A stretch of DNA of 64,000 bases from contig CM020619.1 of the NCBI GenBank assembly GCA_009829735.1, positions 18,667,816 to 18,731,815 on the forward strand, written 5' to 3'. The translations under genes were made by a program, and so were the position numbers. Of the stretch, positions 22,191 through 32,683 are shown piece after piece. The notes under the pieces are model-generated. The model was not told the DNA's origin. It was given only the letters and a program-made list of their open reading frames with translations, and ran no database searches. Each line of letters starts with the position of its first letter. Positions within the stretch are counted from its first letter, which is position 1. The DNA comes from Pyropia yezoensis (Eukaryota > Rhodophyta > Bangiophyceae > Bangiales > Bangiaceae).

Positions 22191-24437
22191 GGAGGGGCAA
22201 GGTGAGATTGAGTCTTCAAACCAAGGTGCGCGTTGTGCTTCCGTCGACGTCCGACCTGCCCGACTCGCGAATACAATATTCGGAAGTGAGCCTGACAAGG
22301 ACAACATGTAACTAGACTCAAGTCGTACTTGGAATCTAAGACGCATCCTGAGTTCCAGCTTAGTCCCGGCTCAAGCTGGCTACAACTGTGAATCGTCCTC
22401 AGAGGAGGGAAAGGTAGACGTCACGGCACAGAACTGCTTATCGCCTTTCATAACTTTCTTGCTTTTTTGGGAAATTCTCGAGCAAAAACCTACATAAAGC
22501 CTGCATCGACCCCCCCTCACAGCATCATACACCGCTTTTGACCCCCGTTTCTTGCTTTCTGCCTTTAACAGCCCGGTCGATTGGTGGTCGCCACCTCCCT
22601 TGGTATGACCGGAAGCGCACGGGGCAGGAGGGCACTCTCGTGAAGCGCAAAGAAGCGACCGACCATCGCTACGCTTGGGAGCAATGTTTATACGAACGCG
22701 TTTAAAAACCGCGCAATCTCTCGCCCCGGTTAAGCAAAAATCTGCGCGACGACAGCTTTTGAGGGTCTGGACGGAAAAATCTCTCCGCCTTGCTCGACAT
22801 CTACAACGTGAATTCTGACCAATGGAATGCTCCGCCCAGCGAACAGCAGCGCCACCGCTGTTGTCATTGGTTGACAGACCACCGATAGAGGCCGTTGTGT
22901 CGGTCATCCTGGGGGAGATTCCTTGGCCTCAGCCCATCCCTTCGATCAGAAGAGCAAATTTCTGCTCGAGCCGTTCATTTTTCGTGCTCGAGATGGGCAA
23001 GAATTTGCGCAACGAAGCAAGAGACCTGGCCAAAATCGGGCTTGTATCTTGACAGGGGATAAGCAGTGCTGCGCGGGTCCCCCCCGGCCTTGCGGGCGCG
23101 GGCGGCTCTTGGGTCCACCGTGCGAGCAGCGAAAACGACAAGGAAAAAAAAAAAAAGGCGGGAAAGAAAAAGAGCGCCAACAGGCGCCTGCCTGCCCCCC
23201 CGGCGGCCGCGTGCCAACGCCCGCCGCCGGCGGCCCGTCCCACGGCCGGCCGCTGTCCCACCAACGACGCCGCCCCACTGGCCGGGCGGGTGCCACGGAT
23301 GTCTGCGCCACGCCCCCCCCCCCCCCCCCCCCCCTCGCCAACCTGCCCGCCCCCCCGCCCGCCCGTCCGCCCCCCCGCCCCCCCGCCCGCCCGTCCGCCC
23401 CCCCGCCCGCCCTCCCGCCCGCGGCGTTACAACCGACACGCCCTGCGCGGGTATCCACCACCGCCCTTGCCCCCGTCCAAGGCGGGGTGGCTGCCAAAAC
23501 GGGCGGCAGCCCCGCCCGCCCCCCGTCTACGCCGTGCCCGGCCAGGGCAGCCACGGTGGCGCGCCCCCCCCCCCGCCCCCCCACGCGGCCCGCCCACCCC
23601 CCCCCCCCCGCCACCCCGCGCCTGGCCCTGTGCGCGACGTGCACTGCCGTTGAGAGCCACAGCCACCACCGCCGCCGCCGCCACTGCCCCCCTCCCGCCG
23701 GCCATTCCCCTCCTCAGCCGACCCCACCCGCGCAAGGCGCACGCGACGCCGGCGCTGCCGTTGCATCGTCCCGCGCGCGGGGGTGGCACAGATACACTCT
23801 CCATCCCACCCACACCCCCCCCCGCCGCCCTCCCCCCCCCCTCCCCCGCCTCCCTTCCGCGTCCCCCCCGGCTTGTGCCCCGCGGATCTCCCCATGGCGG
23901 AGGGGGGGTGAGGGGGGGGGAGGGTGGGGACACAGCGGGGAGGCGTGGCGGGCAGGCCCCTCCCCACGGGGGGCGCTCCTGGCCTGCTGGCGCCGCCCCG
24001 CGCTGCGCACCGCCGGTCGGCTTGCGGGTGGCGGTCGTTGTGCGCCGCCGGGTGTGGGGTGTGGGGGGGTGGGTGGGTAGTGGGTGGCGTGTATAGCCGC
24101 GCGTCAGCGGCGGGCGGGTCACGCCGCCGGCAGCGGGGGGGTCGGCCGCCGGCTGTCGTTGCGTCGGTGGTGGGGTGGTGGGTGCGCGCGTCGGCGCCTC
24201 CTCCGCATCCCGCCAGGCCGTGGTGGCGGGGGGGGGCTGCCACTGACGGTGTGGTCATCGACGCGCGGTGTGTGGACGCCTCCTCATCTTCCCCCGCCTC
24301 CCCCCTACCGGTCCAACCCCCTCCCTGCCTGTGCCGCTGCACCCCCGCACGCCGTCGTCTTTTTTTTCCTCCCCTTCTTCCTCTGTGCCCCCCATTTTTC
24401 CGCGCATTTTCGTCCCGTGCACCGCGACGGGCGGACC
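22191..24437. other. Intergenic: lower-GC strip, then C-rich low-complexity upstream region
   Basis: From 22191 to about 23050 the GC is near 50% and no frame looks coding. CCAAT boxes occur in both directions (22820 and 22865), and a small hairpin (CCAGCTT/AAGCTGG) lies at 22357-22380. From 23060 to 24360 the sequence is dominated by C and CCG runs, including 22 consecutive C at 23313-23334. The last 80 bases before the gene are pyrimidine-rich and look like 5' leader. Confidence 0.6.
23313..23334. repeat. Mononucleotide C tract (22 C)
   Basis: An uninterrupted run of 22 C followed by many CCCGCCC blocks to about 23420. The length is likely to be unreliable in any assembly. Confidence 0.9.
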
Positions 24438-24962
24438 ATGGTGGGCCGCCGCGCCAAGGCGGCGCTCCCCTCCCCCCCCCCGACACCGCTGCTCGCCCTC
24501 CCGCCCTCTGCTCCCCGCACCTCCCGTCCGCTGTCGGCCATCATCACGACGGGCGCCGGTGACGGCGGCGGCGACGGTGGCGGCGGGGGCGGGGGTGGGG
24601 GTGGGGGCGGCTTGACATTGACCGCCACCCGCTCCGAGTCGGCGGTGGGCATGGCGGCGGCCGCCGCGGCGGCAGCGACCGCCGCCGCCATTGCTGCTGG
24701 CAGTGCCAACGGCAGCGACCGCGGCGGCGGCGGCGGCGCCTTGTCCCCGTCCGCGTCGGCGGGGCGGACGGAGCGGCGCCCCCGGCTGGGCCTGTGGCGT
24801 GGCGCCAAGGACCCGCCGGGCCGGCGGGAGAGCTGGGTGCCGCCGGCGGGCGCCGTCGGCGGGGCGGCACCCGCAGCCAGTGGGTGGGGGGGGGGGCGTG
24901 GCGGCGGCGCCTCGGCGTCGGCGGCCGTCGCCCCCGCGCGCGGCGCGGGCGGCAGCGGCGGG

Positions 24963-24997
<35 letters not shown>

Positions 24998-27900
24998 CGG
25001 TGGCGGTGGAGGGGGCCAACGTGAGAGTGCCGACGGCGGTTACGGATCGCCCCCCCGCCCCCCCCCGCCCTCCCCCTCCTCCCCCGGTGCCCCGTCACGC
25101 AGCAGCGACAGCAGCCCCTCCCTCCACCGGCGGCACCCGCGGGACCGCCCGCCCGGCCGGTCGGCCCGCCGCGCCGCCGCCGCGGCCGCCCGCCGGCCGG
25201 CGTCGGGGGCAACGCCAGCGGGGAGCCCCCGGTCCGCGAGGTTGTCTGGCGGCGACTCCCCCGGCGGCTCCCCGGGCGGTGGTTCCCCCGCCGCTGGCGT
25301 CGCAGCCGCCGCCTCCGCCGCCGCCGCCGCCGGCCGCCCCTCCCCGCCCGCGCTGGCAGCGGCGGCGGCGGCAACCGCCGCGGCCGCTGCGGCGGTGGCG
25401 GCGTCGCAAGACCGGCCGTGGGACAATATGGGCCCGCCGTCGCCGGCGGCGGTGGCGGCAGCGGTGGCGGCAGGGGGGGGGCGGCGGGCGCCAGCGCTGC
25501 CGTCGCCCCCGCCGGCACGGCCTGGGGGGGCCCGCTGGAGCGTCGCTGCTCGTCGACGGCCGGCAGTCTCGCGGGGCCGTGCTGGCAACGACGGCGGAGA
25601 CGGCGGCGGCGGCGGTGGCGGTGGCTGCGGTGGCAGTGGTGGTGGCGGTGGCGGTGGTTGCAATGACCGCTGTCGCGGTGACCGCGACCGGGAGGTGGTC
25701 GACGCCCGGCGGCGGCTGCAGCTCCACCTGACGCCCACCGACCTGGACGGCGTCGTCACCGCCGTCACGTCGGCGTCGTCGCTGGCCGAGGTGGTGGAGG
25801 TGGTGGACGACTCGGATGAGAGCGACGCGGCGGCAACGGCGGGGGTGACGGCGGCGGCGGCAGCCGCGGGGGTGGAGGGCGGCGGCGGCGGCGGGTTGGA
25901 CGCGGGCGCACCGTCCCCGCCGTCCCCGCCGTCCATGCCGTCGCTGCCCGTCGTGACGCCCCCGCTCATGCCCAGGGCGTCTACAGCAGACGGCCGCCCG
26001 CCCGGGGCGGCGCTCCTCGTCACCACCACCGCCGCTGCCGCTGGCACTGGCGGCGGCGGCGGCGGCGGCGGCGGCTGCGGTGGCGGCGGGAGGGCGGGCG
26101 CAGCGGCCGGCGGCCGGCGCCCACCCCCCGCGGTGGAGCCCAACCTGGTGGACGTGGCCGCCCGCCGGCGGCCTCCCGGCGGGCGGTGCGTACGCCCGCC
26201 GCCGCTGGCGGCGTTCCACGAGTTCCCCCCCCTCACCGGCGGGTGTGCCGACGCGTCCGAACCGGGGGCGCCGTCGCCGGCCCGCCGGATGGGCGGCGAC
26301 GGCGGCGGCCGGGGGGGGGGCCTCCCGTCGTCGTCGTCGGCGTGCTCGGCCGCCTCCCACTCGTCTGGGTCATCGGCGGCGGCGGCGGCGACGGGCGGCG
26401 GGCCTGGCAGCACTGCCCTCAGAGGTGGCCGAGATGTGGACGACGGCGGCGGCAGCCACCGGCTGTCCCGCGTGCCGTCGCCGCTTCGTCTGGACGAGCC
26501 CCCCGTGGGAGCGGTGGCGACGCTCCGCGATGGGGGCACGGGCGGGGGCACGGGCGGGGGCGCCGCCGACGGCGCGCCCCGCGCGCCCGGTCGGTCCCCG
26601 TCGGGCCGCCTCTGCCGCGCCTCCCGCGGGTACGGGTGGGCCAAGGCCACGGCGCCCGCGTCGCCTGCCGCGTCGGCGGCGGCGGTGCCGACGGCAGCAT
26701 TGCCCGACGGGCTCCCCACCGCCGCCGCTGCTCCCGCAGCGGCCGCCGCTGCGGCCGCCTCCCCGCCGCCGCCGCCGCCCTTGTCGCCGCCGCGGTCTGC
26801 GCCATCTTCGCCCGCTGCGTGGCCGCCGCCGCCGCACGCGCGTCGGGCGTGGCTGTCCGACGTGGACAGCGACGTGGACGAGCCGCCGCGCGTGGCCGGC
26901 GGCGACGGCCGCGGGACCCACAGCAGTCGTGCGCCACCGCCGCCGCCGCCGCCGTGTCAGCCCCTGCCGCCGTTGCCGCCGTCGCCGACAACTCCTTCGC
27001 CGCCGGTGGCGTCGCCGGCAGCGTCGCCCGTAGCGCGGGCTGCACCGCCGCCGTCGCCACCGGCAGCGGCGGCAGTGGGCCTCGTCCGCCGCCCGTCGGT
27101 GCGCCTGGCGGCGGCGGCGTGGGAGGGCGGCGACTTTGCGCGCGCGGCAGACGTGGCGGCGGCGGTGCCGGCGGCGGTGCCGGCGGCGGTGCCGACGCCG
27201 TCACCGTCGCCGCCGCCGTCCCTGTCACTGTCTCCGGTGCCGTCGGCGGCGCCGTCGCCAATGCCGTCGCCGCGGCAGCGGTCGCGGGCGGCCGCCCGGC
27301 AGCCGCAGGCGTCTGTAACGTCGCCGCATGCGGTGATAACGTCGCCGCACACGCCGCAATCGCCGCCACCGTCGTCGTCCTCATCGCCGTCGTCGCCGCT
27401 GCCGCCGCCGCCGCCCCCTGCCATGGCCGCCGCCGCGCCGGCCGGGCGGGGGTGGTCGGTGCAGCCGGCATTTCCCGCCCTGGCGGGGCAGCCGGCATCG
27501 CCGCCGCCGCCGCCGCCGCCGCCGCCGTCGCGGACGTCGCCGCCGCCAAGCCCCGCTGCCACCGCCGCCGCGGTTGTCGAGCAGGTAGTGGTTGCGGAGC
27601 GGGGGGGCGCCACCGCCGCCCCCCCCCCCGTCGCCGCCGTGTCGGCGGCGGTGGCCCAGCCGGTGGCGCCGCCACCGGCTGCGTCGTCGCCGCCGTCGCG
27701 GCGGCACGGCGTCGCCCGCGGCGGCGGCAGGGGCGGCGGGTCCACCCTCACCCCCACCCCCCCCGGACACGCGGGGGCGGGCGCTCCCCTCCACACCGCC
27801 CCGCTGGCCTTTCCCCCCGCCGCCGACGGGGACGCCGACGACGATGGCGGGGTGGATGTGCCCGACCGGCTGTCCCGGGGGCCCGGCGCCGCCGCGGCGG

Positions 27901-28099
27901 TGCGCGACCTGGAGCGCTGCTCCGCGCGCGTCGGGGAGGAGCTCCGCCACAGCCTGCGGCAGCTGGGGGTGGGCCCCGGGCCGCCGCCCCCGCGGTCGGC
28001 GGCGGCCGCGGCCATGTCCGCCGCCGCTGCCGCCACCCCCCGGCACCACCCCCCGCCACTCGCCGGCGGCTCGGCGGGCACGGTGGTGGGGGTGGGCCC

Positions 28100-28136
<37 letters not shown>

Positions 28137-28817
28137 GCCGCTGCCGCCGCCGCCGCGGCCGCCGCCGGTGGCGGTGGCCCCACGGGGGTGATGGCTGCCG
28201 GCGGGGCCGCCCTTGGCGCCGCCGCCGCGGCGCCGCTCGGCGTGGGCGGCGCGCTCAGCCGCGCGCACGGGGAGCTGTGGGTGCGCTCCCGCCTCCTCCC
28301 CGTCTGGCACCGGCGGTGTGCGAGTGTGGTGGACCACGCCTACTTTGGCGCCGTCCTCTTCCTCTTCAAGGCCGACACCCGGGCGGTGGGCTCGTCGGGG
28401 GGGGACGTCGGCCTCCGCCACAGCCTGATGATCGTGCTCGCCGACTCGACCGCCGCCGCGCCGCGGCGGCGGCTGCTTGGCGGCGGGGGGGGCGGGGGGG
28501 GGGGTGGCGGCGGCGGCAGCTTTGTCGGTGGGGGGGGTGCCGGGGGGGGCGCCGCCGGCGCCGCCAGCAGCACCGGCGCCAGCGGCGCCAGCGGCGCCAG
28601 CGGATGCATTGGTGGGGAGGGCGGGGGGTGGGGGGGCGGTGCCGACGTGGCGGGAGGCGGAGGGGGGGGGGGTGGCGCCGCGCTGGGCAGCCGGTGCCCC
28701 TTTTCGCTCGTCACCACCCGCCGCAAGTACGCGTTTGCCGCGCGGGACGCGGGCGCGCGCGCCTACTGGCTGGCGCACCTCGCGGCGGGGGCGGCGTCGG
28801 GGGCGGGGGGGGGATGA
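24438..28817 (+). CDS. Large low-complexity protein with a C-terminal PH-like domain
   Basis: The frame is open for 1459 codons without an intron. I chose the ATG at 24438 because its context is good (GGACCATGG) and a pyrimidine-rich leader precedes it; the frame itself is open further upstream. Nearly all of the protein is Gly-, Ala-, Pro- and Ser-rich. The last 180 residues differ: they begin GELWVRSRLLPVWHRRCAS, continue YFGAVLFLFKADTRAV and HSLMIVLADS, and end YAFAARDAGARAYWLAHL. This is the pattern of a pleckstrin-homology fold (basic first strand, and a final helix with Trp), split by a Gly-rich insertion of about 65 residues. PH domains bind phosphoinositides or proteins, so a membrane-linked signalling role is possible but not shown. 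The rest of the frame could contain unrecognised introns. Confidence 0.6.
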
Positions 28818-29461
28818 GAGGGGGGATACATAGACAAGGGGGGGGCAAAGGGTGCGGGTGTGTGCGAGGCAATGGGCTTTGACCTGGGCGGTTTGAAGTG
28901 GAGAGGGGGGCAGCGCTGTGACGTCAGCGAGTAGAGGTCTATCGTTCTTGTTTTTCTCCGTGACCGTGGCGCAGGCCATCCGTTTTTCTTTTCCTTCTCG
29001 TTGACCCTCTCGTCAGGGTGCGGCCGGCCGCCGCGGGCTCGCCCCAGCCCCCTGCCTGGCCTCCCGCTCCCCGTTCCTATCAGGCCCACTGGCCCGCCGA
29101 GCGCCGCAGCCGGCGGCAGCTCGCCACGGTGCCTCGTGCACCCCATTCTGACAGCACAGCCGGGTGGGGGCACGTTCCCCATCCAGACAGTTCAGGCAGG
29201 TGGGGGCACGCAGGGAAACAAGCACAAAAGAAGAGGACGATACAAAAGGGGGCACAAGAAGAAGAGTTGACTTCGGGAGCAACGGGTGTGGTGGCATGCT
29301 GCCTTGCTTGCTATACGGCCCCCTCAAATGCATAGGGAGCCAGGAAGGATATTATGAAACAAGGAAGGGAACAAGGAGTCAACATGGGGAAGGATGGAAC
29401 GCACACACAAAGAAGAAAGAGCGGCGGGGGCGCCCGCAGCGGCGACGGCAGGACACGCCCC
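28818..29461. other. Intergenic between convergent genes
   Basis: This 644-bp strip should hold the 3' ends of both flanking transcripts. GC falls to about 55%. The 11-mer GTGGGGGCACG occurs twice at about 29165-29212. I see no gene here. Confidence 0.6.
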
Positions 29462-32400
29462 CTACCTTCGATCCCTACCGCCTGCGGCGGCCGGCGGCGA
29501 TGGCGGCGGCGGCGACGGCGGCGGCGGCGCCACCACCAACTGCCCGCTCTGGATGAGGTCGCCCCGGCGGACAACGCCCGCCAGCCGCCCACGGCTGGTG
29601 ACGAGCGCGTGCGTCGGCATGAGCATCACAAACATAAAGTGCAGCTGGCCGAGCGTAGTGTTGGCCGTAACCACCAGGGGGGACAGGTCCGCCCGTAGCC
29701 GCAGCAGCCGCTCGTCCCCGCCGTCGCTGCCGTCGCCGTTGCCGTCACTCCCGCCTGCTCGCCTGTGCGCCGACGCCGCGGCGGCCACCGCCGCGTCGCC
29801 GGCCGTGTGACGGATGCGGCTGGCACCGCCCTTGGGGGTATCCCGTGTGGCGCTGCCACTAGATGCTGCCTCCCGCGCGGGGGGGTGTGCTGCTGCCGCC
29901 GCCGCCGCCACCGCAGCCACGGCCGTCCCCTCGCCGTCGGCAGCGTCAGCGGCCGTGGCGGCGGCGTCGGTCGGGGCGACGGGCGGGGGTACCCCGTTGG
30001 CAGCCTCGGCGGCCCCTGGTGCCGGCCCCGTCCCCGCCGCGACAGAGGCAGACGGGGAGCGCATGTCCACCAGCTCGTAGCTCCCTGGGGAGGGCGCGCC
30101 GGCGGCGGCCCCCCCCGCGGGCTCTGCGTGGCCATTGAGGGGGGCGCCGGCGCCGCCGACGTCTGGCACATGCTCGGAGCCGCTGCTGCCGCCGTCGTGG
30201 TCCCCCCCGTCGCTATCCTCATCCACCCGTAAGGCGTAGGGCGCCGCAGCACCCGCCGCGTCGGCGGCCACCGCGAGTGTGGCAAGCAGGGACCGCCGGC
30301 GGACGGCGCCGAGGAGCAGCTGCCCGTCCGCGTCGGACACGACAGGCACAGAGTCAAACGCGGGGTACCGCGCCAGCACCGCTCGCACTTGCTCGGCCGA
30401 CGCACGGACAGGCAGCGACACGACGGCCAGGGACATCACGTCCGCCACAGTCTGACGCGGATGCCGGTCCCGCCGCATGTGCGCCATGAAGGGAAGCTGC
30501 TTCATGATGATGAGAGTGTCGTAGAGGGAGCGTGTGCAGGCGTTGCCCACAATGACGGCCAGGAGGACAGCCACGACGGTGGGGACCATGTGCTTCAGCT
30601 GACCAGTGACCTCAAATATGACGACCGCGCACGAGAGGGCCCGCGTGACCCCTGCCGTGAAGGCCGCGGCGCCGACCACTGCGTAACCACCGGGCACGAT
30701 GGCAGCGCCAAAAAAGAACTTGAGCACCTCCCCATATAGCCGCCCAAACGCGCTGCCCAGAAGGAAGCACGGAATAAAGACGCCGGCCGGAAGGGGCAAC
30801 CCGATGGACACCACAATCAACGGGAACTTGACGCCCAGCAGCGCGACCACGTCCCACGTAGAAAGCGACAGCAGTGGCTCAGCAGAGAAAAACTGGTTGA
30901 TGGCCGTCCGCGGGTCGAGGCGGAACAGCCGAAGGGGGTATTGGACCATAGCAGCAAACGTGGCGACAAGGCCGACAATCACGTACCGCTGGGCGCCAAA
31001 GGCGCGGAGCTTGCGCATGATATACACCCAGTGCACGCACTTAACAAACGCCGCGCCGACGAGGCCGCACAACACGCCCAGCAGCGCAAACGCCAGCAGC
31101 TGCGTGCGTGTGTAGTCCCCCCCACCAAAGGAGGTGTTCTCAAACGCCTCTACCAGCGGCGTTTTGTAGAGCATGTCGTAGACGAGGGCGCCCGCGACGG
31201 TGGACAAAAGAGACTTCCAAAATGTCGGGACCAGGTAAAACGAGGCGGTCGTCTCGAGGGCGTACAACACCCCGCCGATAGGAGTGCCAAAGGAAGAGGC
31301 CAGCCCCACCGCGCATGCGCACGCCATAATCTGCATCCGCAGCGCGCGGTCGCGGCGGAGGGAGCGGAAAAAGGGCAGCCGCGACAGGTGGTGGGCAATG
31401 ATGCACGCAATGTGCACGTTGGGGCCCTCCCAGCCAATCGGGAGGCCACCCCCAATGGCCAACACCAGGCCCACGCACTTGGCAAGGAGCGCCCACAGGG
31501 AGAGGGCGGGCTTAAGCTTGTCGTAAAACCCCGACATGATGGCCTTCATCTGGGGGATGCCCGAACCCTCGGCATCAGTGGAAAAGGCGTGGCACACTGC
31601 TGTCGAGGCGAGGCACAGAACTAGCCCAGACGCCGTGTAAAGAATAAACCCCTGCACGCCACCTGGCTGGCCAGAGTCCACCGCCAGAGCTTCTCGCAGC
31701 GCAAACAGTCGGTGGACCGCCACATCCACGATGAATATAATTAGTGACGGGATGACACCGAGGAGGACCAGCAGCACCATCAGCCGTGCGACCGACCGCG
31801 CGCTCTGCGGCACCCCCGCCCCGGCAAGGTGTTGAAGGATGCCCCCACCCTCCCTCGATGCCGCGGCTGACGCGTAGGCCGCCGCCGCAGCGCGCTGCCC
31901 CGCCCCACCCCCCCCCGCCGCGACCGACGCCGCAGCCGCTGCCGCGTCATCGTCGCCAGCCGCGGCCATAAGCCGCGGCGTGGAGCCGCCGCTGGCGCCG
32001 CGGATGAAGCTGGGCGTATCGGGCGCGCCGTCGAGAAACGAAAAGTGCACCTCGTTGACCGAGCTGTCGGCCCGCAGTTGCTCCTCCACCGACGTTGGCT
32101 CGGCCGCTAATAGGGGCACTCTGAAGGGGGGGCGGCGGGGCGGCGGCGACCCCACCCCCGGCCCCGCCAGTGCTGCCCGCTCGTCGTTGGCATCGCCACC
32201 GCCGCCCCCGTTGGCCGCCGCCCCCGCCGCCATGACGGCCGTTGTCGCGAGTGGGGCGGCGCCCTCGGTGCGCGCAAACGCCTCGAGGGCCTTGCGCCGA
32301 GCCGCCAAGGGGGGCAGCTGCGAGGCCGCGCCGCCGCTGCTGCCGACGCCACCGGCGCCGCCCCCCCCACGCCCGCCGTCACCCCCGTCGGCGGACAGCG

Positions 32401-32683
32401 CAAACAGCTCCTCCTCCTCGGCGTACGCCGCAGCGGCAGCGGCGGTGGGGAGCCCCGGCTGCGGGGGCGGCGAGTGGATCAGGGGGACCTCGGAGAAGCC
32501 GCCACCGGGGCTGTCCACGGCGGGAAGATGCGGTGGGACAGGGGCGTGAGACCCCACAGAAGCCGCCTCCCCCGTTTCAGCGGCAGCGACAGCAGCAGCA
32601 GCAGCAGCAGAAGAAGAAGAAGCCGCAGCAGCGGCGGATGCGGATGCGGCGGCGCTACCGCCGGCCGCACCCCCCCCAGACAT
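29462..32683 (-). CDS. CLC family chloride channel / Cl-/H+ exchanger
   Basis: The protein is 1073 residues from a single exon. A low-complexity N-terminus of about 230 residues precedes a CLC membrane domain. The selectivity motifs are GSGIP (about 374; Ser favours chloride over nitrate), GWEGPNVH (about 418; gating Glu kept, with Trp in place of the usual Lys/Arg) and PAGVFIPCF (about 630). After GGVLYALE the position of the proton glutamate is Thr (ALETTASF). Channels have Val there, but the red alga Cyanidioschyzon exchanger CmCLC also has Thr, so transport mode cannot be read from this residue alone. Two cytosolic CBS domains follow (about 745-800 and 1000-1065), separated by about 190 disordered residues. 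The family moves chloride across the plasma or organelle membrane for volume, charge or pH control. Confidence 0.93.
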   Translation of the reverse strand: MSGGGAAGGSAAASASAAAAASSSSAAAAAAVAAAETGEAASVGSHAPVPPHLPAVDSPGGGFSEVPLIHSPPPQPGLPTAAAAAAYAEEEELFALSADGGDGGRGGGGAGGVGSSGGAASQLPPLAARRKALEAFARTEGAAPLATTAVMAAGAAANGGGGGDANDERAALAGPGVGSPPPRRPPFRVPLLAAEPTSVEEQLRADSSVNEVHFSFLDGAPDTPSFIRGASGGSTPRLMAAAGDDDAAAAAASVAAGGGGAGQRAAAAAYASAAASREGGGILQHLAGAGVPQSARSVARLMVLLVLLGVIPSLIIFIVDVAVHRLFALREALAVDSGQPGGVQGFILYTASGLVLCLASTAVCHAFSTDAEGSGIPQMKAIMSGFYDKLKPALSLWALLAKCVGLVLAIGGGLPIGWEGPNVHIACIIAHHLSRLPFFRSLRRDRALRMQIMACACAVGLASSFGTPIGGVLYALETTASFYLVPTFWKSLLSTVAGALVYDMLYKTPLVEAFENTSFGGGDYTRTQLLAFALLGVLCGLVGAAFVKCVHWVYIMRKLRAFGAQRYVIVGLVATFAAMVQYPLRLFRLDPRTAINQFFSAEPLLSLSTWDVVALLGVKFPLIVVSIGLPLPAGVFIPCFLLGSAFGRLYGEVLKFFFGAAIVPGGYAVVGAAAFTAGVTRALSCAVVIFEVTGQLKHMVPTVVAVLLAVIVGNACTRSLYDTLIIMKQLPFMAHMRRDRHPRQTVADVMSLAVVSLPVRASAEQVRAVLARYPAFDSVPVVSDADGQLLLGAVRRRSLLATLAVAADAAGAAAPYALRVDEDSDGGDHDGGSSGSEHVPDVGGAGAPLNGHAEPAGGAAAGAPSPGSYELVDMRSPSASVAAGTGPAPGAAEAANGVPPPVAPTDAAATAADAADGEGTAVAAVAAAAAAAHPPAREAASSGSATRDTPKGGASRIRHTAGDAAVAAAASAHRRAGGSDGNGDGSDGGDERLLRLRADLSPLVVTANTTLGQLHFMFVMLMPTHALVTSRGRLAGVVRRGDLIQSGQLVVAPPPPSPPPPSPPAAAGGRDRR

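Noticed and set aside
22380-22907. A 175-codon minus-strand frame
   Set aside because: It lies in low-GC intergenic DNA, has a composition unlike the host genes and no motif.
22923-24080. Long overlapping frames on both strands in C-rich DNA
   Set aside because: CCG/CGC repeats keep all frames open. The products are only Pro, Arg, Ala or Gly runs.
26186-28882. An 898-codon plus-strand frame overlapping the PH-like gene
   Set aside because: It is Arg/Ala-rich shadow sequence. The PH-like end is in the other frame.
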